Assembly: GCF_024171955.1 (NCBI RefSeq) | Contig: NZ_JAMTCS010000009.1 | Span: forward strand, 62,001 to 126,000 | DNA: 64,000 nucleotides | DNA from: Promicromonospora thailandica | GTDB lineage: Bacteria > Actinomycetota > Actinomycetes > Actinomycetales > Cellulomonadaceae | Reading direction: 5' to 3' | In this document: one piece after another, positions 42,363-50,690 of the stretch | How positions within the stretch are numbered: position 1 is the first letter of the stretch | Layout: every line of letters begins with the position of its first letter | The notes under the pieces: model-generated | What the model saw: only the letters and a program-made list of their open reading frames with translations | Told to the model about the DNA's origin: nothing | The model's database searches: none | Program-made: the position numbers and the translations under genes

Positions 42363-45230
42363 GTGGATCAGCCAGAAGCGGTCGGGACGGTGCGCCTGCC
42401 CTATCCGACCGGGTACCCGGTCGAGTGGGAGGCCGACGTCGTGCTGCGCGACGGGACCACCACCCACGTGCGTCCCATCCGGCCCGAGGACGCGGACGCG
42501 CTCCAGCGCTTCCAGATGGCCCAGTCGGAGCGCTCCACCTATCTCCGGTTCTTCGCGGCGCTGCAGCGCATCCCGGACCGCATGCTCACCCAGCTCGTCA
42601 CGGTCGACCACGTGCGGCGCGTGGCCCTGGTCGCGGTCCGGCCCACGGGCCCGGGCGCGGCCCGTGAGGCGGGCCGAACAGACGAGCCCGCTGCAACAGC
42701 CGCCGCCGGCGAGGACATCGTCGGCGTCGCCCGCTACGACGTGATCGACGACCGCCCCGGGCAGCGGACCGCGGAGGTCGCCTTCAACATCGCGGACGCC
42801 ATCCAGGGTCAGGGCCTCGGGTCGGTACTGCTGGAGCACATCGCCGCCGCCGCGCGCGAGCGGGGCGTACACCGGTTCGTCGCCGAGGTGCTGCCCCAGA
42901 ACCGCGCCATGCTGGGCGTGTTCCGCGAGGCGGGCTACGCCGTCGAGCAGCACCTGGACGACGGCGTGGTGACGGTCGCCGTCGACCTCGACCCCACCGA
43001 CCGGTCACGGGAGGTCATGGCCGACCGCGAGCACCGCACCGAGGCCCGGTCGATGCAGGCGCTGCTCTCGGCCCGGCGGGTGCTCCTCGTCGGGCCCGCG
43101 ACCGGCGGCGGCATCGACGAGCTGCTGGCCGCGCGCGTCCGCGAGGCGCACGCCGCCGACCCCGGCGACACCGAGCTCCTGGTGCTGGGCGAGCACCTGA
43201 CCTGGGCGGACCTCACCGGCGCCGACCCAGGCGCCCAGAACCAGACCCAGAACCAGAACCAGGCCCAGACCCCGTCCACCGTCGACCTCGCCGTCGTCGC
43301 CGCCCCGCCGGACGAGGTGATCGACGTCGTCGGCCGGCTGCGCGGCACGGGGGCGCGGGGCGTCGTCGTCCTCTCGGCGGGCTTCGCCGAGGCGGGGCCC
43401 GACGGCGTCGCGCGCCGCCGCGAGCTGCTGCGCACCGCGCACGGCGCAGGCATGCGGGTCGTGGGACCGGCCAGCTACGGCCTGCTCACCACCGTGCCGG
43501 GGGCGAGCCTGCGCGCGAGCCTCGCCCTCACCGCCCCGCGACCGGGGCGGGTGGGCCTGTTCAGCCAGAGCGCGCCCGCCACGGTCACGGCCGTCGAGAC
43601 CGTCAAGCGCCGCGGCCTGGGCCTGTCCACGCTCGTCTCCGCGGGGCACCGGGCCGACGTGTCCGGCAACGACGTCATGCAGTACTGGCAGGACGACCCG
43701 CACACGGACGTGGCCCTCCTCTACCTCGAGACCCTCGGCAACCCGCGCAAGTTCTCGCGCATCGCGCGGCGGCTGGCCCAGGTCAAGCCGGTGGCCGTGG
43801 TCGTGGCGGGCAAGCACGGCCGCGTGGTGCCGCCCGGGCACACCGTGCGCACCACGCGCGCGCCGCGTCGGATGCTCGACGAGGTGCTCCGGCAGTCCGG
43901 CGTGATCCGCGCCCGGAACACGCACCAGCTCATGGACGTCGCCCAGGTGCTGGCCCACCAGCCGCTGCCGTCCGGCAGCCGGGTGGGCATCCTCGCCGGC
44001 TCGCCGTCGCTCGCGGCCCTAGTCACCGACGCGGTGGCCGCCGCCGGCCTGACGGTCGGCGCCGTCGAGTCGCTCTCCCCGGGCGCACCCGACGCCGAGG
44101 TCGCGGCCGCCGTGGACGCCCTCTACGGGCCCGACGTGTGCGACGCCGTCGTGGTCGTCTCCGTACCCGTGGTGCTGCCGCGTACCGACGCCATCGCCCG
44201 CGCGGTCACGCAGGCCGCCGCACGCACCGGCCGCACCACGGTGGTGAGCGCGCTCGGCCTGCACGGGCTGCCCGACGAGCTCGCCGACGGCGACGTCCGC
44301 GTCCCCGCCTTCTCCACGCCCGAGGACGCCGTCTGGGCCCTGGGCGCGGTCGTGCGCTACGCGCAGTGGAGCGCGCAGGACCACGGCAGCCCCGTGCGCC
44401 CGCCCCTGCGGGAGGGGCTGTCGGACGGCGCCGCGCGCGCCCAGGCGCGCACGCTCGTCGAGTCCCTGCTCACCGAGGCCGCGCAGCGCCCCACGGCCGA
44501 GGAGGGCGCGACGCCGGAGGGCGACCCGCCCGACGACGGGCTCCTCCTGGACCAGACCGCCGCCGCCGAGCTGCTGGCCTGCTACGGCCTGACCCTGTGG
44601 CGCTCGATCAGCGTGCGTACGGCCGCCGAGGCCGTGGCCGCCGCCGACGAGCTCGGCTGGCCGGTGGCCCTCAAGATCGCCGCCCCCGCCCTGCGCCATC
44701 GGGCCGACCTGGGCGGCGTGCGCCTCGACATCGCCGACGCCGAGGACCTCGTCGAGGACGCCGAGCGCATGCTCGCCGCGGCGTCGGCCCTGCTGCCCGC
44801 GCCCGACCCCGTGCTGGAGGTGCAGGCCATGGCACCCGCCGGCGTGGCGTGCGTGGTGCGCTCGGTCGAGGACGAGCTCTTCGGCCCCGTGGTGTCGTTC
44901 GGCCTGGCGGGCGACGCCGTCGACCTGCTCGACGACGTCACCCACGGCGTGCCGCCGCTCACCGACGTGGACGTGGCCCGCATGGTGCGCGGGGTCCGGG
45001 CCGCGCCCCGGCTGTTCGGCTACCAGGGCGCACCCGCGGCCGACGTCGCGGCGCTGGAGGACGTGCTCGCCCGCGTGTCCGTCATGGCCGACGACCTGCC
45101 CGAGCTCGCCTCCCTCGAGCTGTACCCGGTGGCGGTCGCCGAGCACGGCGCGTCCGTGCTGCACGCGACGATCCGCCTGCGCCCGGCCGAGCGCCGCACC
45201 GACGCCCCGCGCCGCGCCCTCCAGGTCTGA
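42363..45230 (+). CDS. GNAT/NDP-forming acyl-CoA synthetase fusion, Pat-type protein acetyltransferase
   Basis: A 955-residue fusion. Residues 20-215 form a GNAT domain (DGTTTHVRPIRPEDADALQ; CoA loop region AFNIADAIQGQGLGSVLLEH). Residues 225-700 match the CoA-binding and CoA-ligase parts of NDP-forming acyl-CoA synthetases (GLFSQSAPATVTAVE, STLVSAGHRADVSGNDVMQYW). Residues 720-950 are an ATP-grasp domain (GWPVALKIAAPALRHRADLGG). The GNAT-first order is known from Streptomyces PatA, the reverse of E. coli PatZ. It probably acetylates lysines of acyl-CoA synthetases; the His of the phospho-His loop could not be confirmed. A Q/N/T-rich insert (NQTQNQNQAQ) interrupts the CoA-binding domain near residue 300. 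Confidence 0.85.
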   Translation: MDQPEAVGTVRLPYPTGYPVEWEADVVLRDGTTTHVRPIRPEDADALQRFQMAQSERSTYLRFFAALQRIPDRMLTQLVTVDHVRRVALVAVRPTGPGAAREAGRTDEPAATAAAGEDIVGVARYDVIDDRPGQRTAEVAFNIADAIQGQGLGSVLLEHIAAAARERGVHRFVAEVLPQNRAMLGVFREAGYAVEQHLDDGVVTVAVDLDPTDRSREVMADREHRTEARSMQALLSARRVLLVGPATGGGIDELLAARVREAHAADPGDTELLVLGEHLTWADLTGADPGAQNQTQNQNQAQTPSTVDLAVVAAPPDEVIDVVGRLRGTGARGVVVLSAGFAEAGPDGVARRRELLRTAHGAGMRVVGPASYGLLTTVPGASLRASLALTAPRPGRVGLFSQSAPATVTAVETVKRRGLGLSTLVSAGHRADVSGNDVMQYWQDDPHTDVALLYLETLGNPRKFSRIARRLAQVKPVAVVVAGKHGRVVPPGHTVRTTRAPRRMLDEVLRQSGVIRARNTHQLMDVAQVLAHQPLPSGSRVGILAGSPSLAALVTDAVAAAGLTVGAVESLSPGAPDAEVAAAVDALYGPDVCDAVVVVSVPVVLPRTDAIARAVTQAAARTGRTTVVSALGLHGLPDELADGDVRVPAFSTPEDAVWALGAVVRYAQWSAQDHGSPVRPPLREGLSDGAARAQARTLVESLLTEAAQRPTAEEGATPEGDPPDDGLLLDQTAAAELLACYGLTLWRSISVRTAAEAVAAADELGWPVALKIAAPALRHRADLGGVRLDIADAEDLVEDAERMLAAASALLPAPDPVLEVQAMAPAGVACVVRSVEDELFGPVVSFGLAGDAVDLLDDVTHGVPPLTDVDVARMVRGVRAAPRLFGYQGAPAADVAALEDVLARVSVMADDLPELASLELYPVAVAEHGASVLHATIRLRPAERRTDAPRRALQV

Positions 45231-45262
45231 ACGTCAGGTCTGAACGCCAGGGCTGACCGTCA
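45222..45262. repeat. 13-bp tandem repeats across convergent stop codons
   Basis: CAGGTCTGAACGT, CAGGTCTGAACGC and CAGGGCTGACCGT follow one another, then a partial fourth copy. They span the stop of the Pat-type gene and reach the stop of the convergent VWA gene. No hairpin terminator was seen here. Confidence 0.65.
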
Positions 45263-47770
45263 GGACTGCGCCGGGTCACCGCCGAAGGCGGCGAACACGT
45301 CGGTCATGACCTCGCCGATGTCCTCCGCGCTCGTGGCGTCGTAGAACGCGCCGCCCGAGGCCGTGGCGATCTCCTCGAGCGCCCCCGTGGCCGAGGCCGC
45401 GTCGGCCCCGTACGCCACCGTGTACACCTGCACGCGGTGGTCGTCGTTGTTCAGCGCGGGATCACGCAGGTGCGTCAGCACGTCACGCAGGCCGCCCGGG
45501 TCCTTGGTCTCCTCGCCGTCGCTCAGCACCACCACGGCGTTGATCCGGTCGGCCTCGTGCAGGTCGTGCGCCTGGTCGAAGGCGGTGGTCACCGCGTCGT
45601 ACAGCGCGGTGTCGCCGTCCGCCCGCAGCGCGCCGACCACGCATCCGCGCAGCTCGGCGGCCGGCACCTGCGCACAGTCCGGGTCGACGCACCCGTCGGT
45701 CTGTCCCGCCGCGCAGGCGGGCAGCTCGCCGGCCTCGGCCAGGTCGGTCGCGGGCAGCGCGCCGCGCACCTCGTCGGAGAACACCGTGATCCCGAGCCGG
45801 TCCTGCGGGGTCAGCATGCCGATCCCGAGGTTCGCGGCGTCCTGCGCGAGCTCCAGCTTGCTGGCACCGCCCGTCCCCGCGGAGTCGCCCATCGAGCCGG
45901 AGACGTCGACCACCAGCGTCACGCTCGCGCGCCGCTGGATGCCCACCCAGGCATCCAGCATCCGGTCGAGCACGTCGGCGGGCGGCGCGGGCAGCAGCTG
46001 CTGCTCCTGGCCGGGCCGCACACCGAGCGTGCCCTCGAGCACGTCGGTGGGGTGGGCGGCGTCGTCGGGGTGGCGGAAGCCGAGCTCGACGAACTTCTCC
46101 TGGGCGTCGTCCTCGCGCAGGTACGCGTAGAAGTCCTCGGCGGCCGCCCTTACCTCGCCGTCCGGCTGCCCGAGCACGACGAAGGGGTGGTCCAGCGCGA
46201 GGGACCCCTCCGTCGGGTACACGGCGGTCAGGGGGAGGTCCGGCGGGTCGGTGCAGCGCAGCTCCTCGATCTGCCCGCCCTCGGGCGCGTTGCAGTTGTA
46301 CAGGTGGATGAGCTGCTCCTGGACCACGACGGCGTTCAGCGGGCGCTCGCCGTCGACGCCGTTCGCCTGCCCCTCGTCGTAGATCTCCCGCATGAAGCCG
46401 GTCGCCTCGAGCCCGTAGCGCTGGACCGACTGCTCGATGCCGTGCACGAAGCGCCCCACCGCGGGGTCGGCCACGAGGCCGTCGACCTCCGCCCAGTCGG
46501 GCTCGCCGGCGAGCGCCTCGCCGTGCCCTGCCGCCGACATGGCCGCGTAGTAGGCGGCGACGGTGGCGGCGAGGCCGGACGACGAGTTGTGCGGGTTGTC
46601 GCGACCGAGCACGAACGCGGTGTCGGTGGACAGCTCGCGCAGGCGTGCCCAGTCCTCGGCGCCCTCGGGGAACAGCTCGGCCCGGTCCGCCGTCGGGACG
46701 GCGATCGCGAGGACGCTGCTGGTCACGGGGCCGAGCCGGCCGCTGTCCGGCACCGTCTCCGGGTGGTCGGCGGACACCTGGTCCACGGACATGCTCGACG
46801 TCGGCAGCCAGACGTCGGGCCGGTTCTCGACGGTGACCGCGGGATCGACGCCCCGCCAGCCGGCGGCGAGGGCGGCGGCTGCTACCCCCGAGGTCAGCCC
46901 GGTGACCTGCACGTCCACGCAGCGTTGGCCCACGCCACGGCCGGCCTCGAAGTCCTGGGCCAGCTCGGCGACGAGCTCGTCCTTCTCCGTGGACACCGTG
47001 ACGTCCAGGACCACGCAGTCCCCGGGGGCCGCGAGCCACGGCAGTGCCCCGCCCCGCAGCCCCAGGACGGCCAGCACGCCGACCACCGACGCGAGGGCGA
47101 GCACCGTGACCGGCTTCCAGCGGCGGCCGACCAGCCCGGAGAGCGCGGCACCGACCGCCCGCAGCCGGGGTTCGGCGCGGTCCAGCAGCGAGGGGGCCGG
47201 GAGCAGGGCACGGATCGTGTCGGAGGGCACAGCGACGGCGTCGCGGTGCTCGCCCGTGTCCGTGGTCTTCAGGAGCATCCCCATGGCGTCGCTCGTGCCC
47301 GACTCGATGAGGGGGCTGCCGCTGAAGCCGGGCTGGAGGGGCACGCCCCCGGTGGAGTCGATCTGCAGGTTGCCGGACGCGACCTCGTGGGCCACGACGG
47401 AGTGGTTCCACGCCCCTTCGGCACGGTCCGGGGGGTAGCCGTAGACGTCGACCTGGGCCTGGACGCGCGGGTCGACCAGGCGCAGCACGGTGAGGTCGCG
47501 CGGCGGCGCCGCGGTGCGCGGGACGCGGAGCACGGCGACGTCCGCGCCGGCGTCGTCGACGACGACGCGGGCGACGCGGGTGCGGCCGTCCGCGCGGAAC
47601 GTCAGGGCCACCTGGGAGCCCTCCGCGATCACCTCGTTCCCGCGCGCCTCGCCCAGCCTGCGCAGCACGTGGTGGCAGGTCACCACCGTCCGCGGCCCGA
47701 CGGCGAAACCCACGCCGGCCGGCCTGTTCCCGTCACCGACGTCGACCAGGGCGAAGCCGGGGCCGCTCAT
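45260..47770 (-). CDS. Trypsin-like protease / transmembrane / solute-binding-like / VWA fusion
   Basis: An 836-residue protein. Residues 1-195 form a trypsin-like fold with a readable triad: His34 (TCHHVL), Asp77 (AGADVAV) and Ser150 (PGFSGSP). It lacks a signal peptide. One transmembrane helix lies at about 221-240, preceded by GRRWK, so the protease faces the cytoplasm and the rest is outside. Residues 250-600 resemble an extracellular solute-binding domain; residues 618-830 are a VWA domain with MIDAS DVSGSMG (Asp622). Eight Cys, all beyond the helix, suggest disulfides. The gene overlaps a Trypco1 gene by 4 bp. I know of no characterised homologue with this domain order. Confidence 0.88.
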   Translation of the reverse strand: MSGPGFALVDVGDGNRPAGVGFAVGPRTVVTCHHVLRRLGEARGNEVIAEGSQVALTFRADGRTRVARVVVDDAGADVAVLRVPRTAAPPRDLTVLRLVDPRVQAQVDVYGYPPDRAEGAWNHSVVAHEVASGNLQIDSTGGVPLQPGFSGSPLIESGTSDAMGMLLKTTDTGEHRDAVAVPSDTIRALLPAPSLLDRAEPRLRAVGAALSGLVGRRWKPVTVLALASVVGVLAVLGLRGGALPWLAAPGDCVVLDVTVSTEKDELVAELAQDFEAGRGVGQRCVDVQVTGLTSGVAAAALAAGWRGVDPAVTVENRPDVWLPTSSMSVDQVSADHPETVPDSGRLGPVTSSVLAIAVPTADRAELFPEGAEDWARLRELSTDTAFVLGRDNPHNSSSGLAATVAAYYAAMSAAGHGEALAGEPDWAEVDGLVADPAVGRFVHGIEQSVQRYGLEATGFMREIYDEGQANGVDGERPLNAVVVQEQLIHLYNCNAPEGGQIEELRCTDPPDLPLTAVYPTEGSLALDHPFVVLGQPDGEVRAAAEDFYAYLREDDAQEKFVELGFRHPDDAAHPTDVLEGTLGVRPGQEQQLLPAPPADVLDRMLDAWVGIQRRASVTLVVDVSGSMGDSAGTGGASKLELAQDAANLGIGMLTPQDRLGITVFSDEVRGALPATDLAEAGELPACAAGQTDGCVDPDCAQVPAAELRGCVVGALRADGDTALYDAVTTAFDQAHDLHEADRINAVVVLSDGEETKDPGGLRDVLTHLRDPALNNDDHRVQVYTVAYGADAASATGALEEIATASGGAFYDATSAEDIGEVMTDVFAAFGGDPAQS

Positions 47771-48096
47771 CGGTCCCCGGCCGACCACGTGAGCCGGACG
47801 GTGAAGTTGACCTCGGCCGACCCGCTGGAGACGACGACGGACGTGCCCGCGGTGAGCTTGAGACCGAACTCGACCTCCGCGGTGTCCGGCCCGGCCGACC
47901 GTGCCCAGTCCGCGAGCGTCCCCAGCACCGGCCGCAGGTCGTCCAGCGCCGCGTCGAGGGTCGCTCCGGCGCGGCCGACGACCGATCCGGTCCGGGCCGC
48001 GGGCACGAGCTCCCCGGACAGCGGCCGGGAGACCTCGACGAGGAAGGAGTCGCCGTCGTCCAACGGCATCTCGATGACCTGGATCTGACTCGACAT
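47767..48096 (-). CDS. Trypco1-domain protein (trypsin co-occurring domain 1)
   Basis: A 109-residue protein filled by one Trypco1 domain: VIEMPLDDGDSFLVEV at the start, then VGRAGATLDAALDDLRPVLG and the diagnostic C-terminal VEFGLKLTAGTS plus AEVNFTVRLTW. The domain is named for its frequent linkage to trypsin-like proteases in predicted signalling or conflict systems; its biochemical role is not established. It has no signal peptide or membrane segment, so it would share the cytoplasm with the partner protease. The ATG at 48096 follows GGAGG. Its stop overlaps the protease fusion start (ATGA). TACAGT on the minus strand (48137-48132) is a candidate -10 box. Confidence 0.87.
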   Translation of the reverse strand: MSSQIQVIEMPLDDGDSFLVEVSRPLSGELVPAARTGSVVGRAGATLDAALDDLRPVLGTLADWARSAGPDTAEVEFGLKLTAGTSVVVSSGSAEVNFTVRLTWSAGDR

Positions 48097-48215
48097 GTCC
48101 GATTTGCCTCCACGGCCGGGTTTTTCCTGAAACTGTAGTGGGGGCCACAGCGCGCGTCTCGTCCACCTGTGCGTCATGTGGACCCGACCTCCGCGCGGAT
48201 GGGAGGATTCTCCCC

Positions 48216-48794
48216 GTGCCCCAAGCCCCTACCGATTCCCGTGCAGACCTGACAGCCCACCTCCACCGGGCCGGCTACTACCCCGAGCTCGTCGCCGACG
48301 TGCTCGACGTGGCGCTCGCCGACGAGCAGGTGGTGTCCCACCTCGTCCAGGCCGAGACGACGTTCGACTCCGAGGTGCGCCGGCACCTGACGGTGCTGGT
48401 GCTCACGCCGACCCGCCTGGTCACCGCCCACGTGGACGACCACGCGGGCGCCGACCCCGCCACGCCCGGCTCGGCGTCCGCCACGACCGAGGTGGTGCCC
48501 CTGCGCGAGATCCGCTCCGTGGCGCTCACGCACGTGATCGCGGGCCCGGAGCGCTACCCGCACGCGGGCGGCACCCGCGAGGTCACGCTCGCGGTCGGCT
48601 GGGGGGCCGTGTCCCGCGTGGACCTGGAGCCGGCCACCTGCGTGGACCCGAACTGCACCGCCGACCACGGCCTGACCGGCCAGGTGACGCCCGACGACGT
48701 GGTGGTGCGGGTCTCCGGCGAGGCCGAGGGCGACGCCGCGGTCCGCGCCGCCGTGGACTTCGCCCGCGCCCTGTCCCGGGCCACGTCGGCGTGA
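48216..48794 (+). CDS. DUF5998-family protein
   Basis: A 192-residue soluble actinobacterial protein. It begins LTAHLHRAGYYPELVADVLDVALADE, has a beta-rich core (HLTVLVLTPTRLVTAHVDDH) resembling a PH-like fold, a short motif DPNCTADHG with one Cys, and a helical end. Function is unknown. Start is GTG 48216, with GGGAGG at 48201-48206. It precedes the phosphodiesterase gene by 7 bp; this neighbour pair is conserved in related actinobacteria as far as I recall. Confidence 0.8.
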   Translation: MPQAPTDSRADLTAHLHRAGYYPELVADVLDVALADEQVVSHLVQAETTFDSEVRRHLTVLVLTPTRLVTAHVDDHAGADPATPGSASATTEVVPLREIRSVALTHVIAGPERYPHAGGTREVTLAVGWGAVSRVDLEPATCVDPNCTADHGLTGQVTPDDVVVRVSGEAEGDAAVRAAVDFARALSRATSA

Positions 48795-48801
48795 GGGCTG
48801 C

Positions 48802-49995
48802 GTGAGCGCACCGCACCTGCCCGCCGGCCTGGTCGCGCCGACCTACGACACGACGAGCCTGGCCGCCGTGCTGCCCGCCGTCGCCGGGGCGCTGGGCCAC
48901 GACCTCGCCACGGCCACGGGTCTGACCGCAGCGGGCAGCCGGGCGGCGCTCGGCCTGCCCGAGGCCGACCGCGCCGTCGTGGTGCTCGTGGACGGCCTCG
49001 GCATCCGCAACCTCGCCGAGCGCGGGGGGCACGCGCCGTTCCTGCGCGGCCTGCTGCGGGAGCGGGACGCCGACGCCGCGACGCTCACCTCCAGCTTCCC
49101 GTCCACCACCGCCGCCGGCCTGAGCATCCTCGGTACCGGCACCGCGCCCGGGCGCACGGGCATGCTCGGCTACACCCAGCGCGACCCGGCGACCGGGCGG
49201 CTGGCCGCCGTGGTGCAGTGGAAGGACCTCGGCGACCCGGCCGACGTGCAGCGGGAGCCGACCGTCCTGGAGACCCTCGCCGCGGCCGGCGTGGCGGTCT
49301 CCGCCCCGGGGCCCCGGAAGTTCGCCGGGTCCGGGATGTCGCAGGCCGCGCTGCGCGGCCCGGTGCACGTGGCGGCCGAGACGTTCGAGCAGCGGGTCGA
49401 CGCGACGGCCGCCGCGCTGCGCGGGCCCGGCCCGGAGCGCCGCCTCGTCTACCTGTACCAGGGCGACGTCGACAAGACGGGCCACGGCTTCGGCTGGGAC
49501 TCGTGGCAGTGGGGCGACGCGCTGGAGGCGACCGACCGCGAGCTGCGCCGGCTGCTGCGCAGCGTGCCCCGCGGCACGCTCGTGGTCGTCACGGCGGACC
49601 ACGGCCAGATCCGGGCCGACCTGGGCACGCAGTGGGACGTCGCCACCGACCCGGAGCTGCGGCCCGGGGTCGCCCTGGTGGGCGGGGAGCCGCGCGCGCT
49701 GCACGTCTACGCCGAGCCCGGCACCGACCCGGCCGACGTCGCGGCGCGGTGGACGGGCCGGCTGGGCGACCACGCCGTCGTCCTGCTGCGCGAGCAGGCC
49801 GTGTCCGGCGGATGGTTCGGGCCCGTGGCCGAGCACGTGCTGCCCGCGGTCGGCGACGTCGTGGTGGCGATGACCGGTGCGGCGACCGTCGTCGACTCGC
49901 GCGTGCACTCGCCCGCCGCCCGGGCCCTGCCCGGCGTGCACGGCTCGCTGACCCCGCACGAGATGCTCGTGCCCCTTCTCGTGGCCGTCGCGTAG
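48802..49995 (+). CDS. Alkaline phosphatase-superfamily nucleotide pyrophosphatase/phosphodiesterase
   Basis: A 397-residue metalloenzyme. The metal Asp lies in VVVLVDGLGIRNL, the Thr nucleophile in SSFPSTTAAGLSILGTG, and further ligands in YLYQGDVDKTGHGFGWDS and VVVTADHGQI. This fits the type I phosphodiesterase/nucleotide pyrophosphatase family. No signal peptide is seen, so it is probably cytosolic. Start is GTG 48802. It is followed 25 bp later by thymidine kinase, with which it likely forms an operon. Confidence 0.87.
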   Translation: MSAPHLPAGLVAPTYDTTSLAAVLPAVAGALGHDLATATGLTAAGSRAALGLPEADRAVVVLVDGLGIRNLAERGGHAPFLRGLLRERDADAATLTSSFPSTTAAGLSILGTGTAPGRTGMLGYTQRDPATGRLAAVVQWKDLGDPADVQREPTVLETLAAAGVAVSAPGPRKFAGSGMSQAALRGPVHVAAETFEQRVDATAAALRGPGPERRLVYLYQGDVDKTGHGFGWDSWQWGDALEATDRELRRLLRSVPRGTLVVVTADHGQIRADLGTQWDVATDPELRPGVALVGGEPRALHVYAEPGTDPADVAARWTGRLGDHAVVLLREQAVSGGWFGPVAEHVLPAVGDVVVAMTGAATVVDSRVHSPAARALPGVHGSLTPHEMLVPLLVAVA

Positions 49996-50020
49996 ACCCC
50001 GTCATCCAAGGAGCGCCACC

Positions 50021-50674
50021 GTGGCCGAGCTCGTCTTCTTCTCCGGGACCATGGACTCCGGAAAGTCCACCCTCGCCCTGCAGACCGACCACAACTACCG
50101 GGCCCGCGGCCGGGAGGGGCTGATCTTCAGCCGCGGCGACCGGGCGGGCGAGGCGCGCGTGTCCAGCCGCCTCGGGCTGGCCGTCGCGGCCCACGAGGTC
50201 ACCGACGACACCGACTTCTGGGTCGAGATCGCCGCGCTGCGCGCGTCCGGCCAGGCCGTGGACTACCTGGTGTGCGACGAGGCGCAGTTCTACTCGCCCG
50301 GGCAGGTGGAGCAGCTCGCGCGCCTGGTGGACGAGATGGAGATCGACATCTTCGCCTTCGGCATCACCACCGACTTCCGCACGCGGCTGTTCCCCGGGTC
50401 GGCCCGCCTCATCGAGCTGGCCGACCGCATCGAGGTGCTGCAGGTGCAGTCGCTGTGCTGGTGCGGTGCGCGCGCCACGCACAACGCACGCACCGTCGAC
50501 GGCGTCATGGTCACCGAGGGCGAGCAGGTCGTCATCGGCGACGTGGGCGAGCGCGAGCCCGCCGAGGTGGCCTACGAGGTGCTGTGCCGCAGGCACCACA
50601 TGCGGCGCATGACGGCGCTCACGGCCCGGCGCCGCTCCGTGCAGGACTCGCTGCAGGACTCGCTCTGGGGCTGA
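50021..50674 (+). CDS. tdk: Thymidine kinase
   Basis: A 217-residue type II thymidine kinase. The P-loop is GTMDSGKST (residues 9-17), the lid is RLIELADRIEVL and the flap/zinc region has CWCG and CRRHHM. It phosphorylates thymidine using ATP in nucleotide salvage. Start is GTG 50021 with AAGGAG at 50009-50014. A short direct repeat (CAGGACTCGCTG) occurs at the 3' end. It is convergent with sepH. Confidence 0.93.
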   Translation: MAELVFFSGTMDSGKSTLALQTDHNYRARGREGLIFSRGDRAGEARVSSRLGLAVAAHEVTDDTDFWVEIAALRASGQAVDYLVCDEAQFYSPGQVEQLARLVDEMEIDIFAFGITTDFRTRLFPGSARLIELADRIEVLQVQSLCWCGARATHNARTVDGVMVTEGEQVVIGDVGEREPAEVAYEVLCRRHHMRRMTALTARRRSVQDSLQDSLWG

Positions 50675-50690
50675 GCGCCGGACCCTCCGG

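Noticed and set aside
45222-45262. 13-bp repeats as a terminator
   Set aside because: Direct rather than inverted repeats; no stem-loop.
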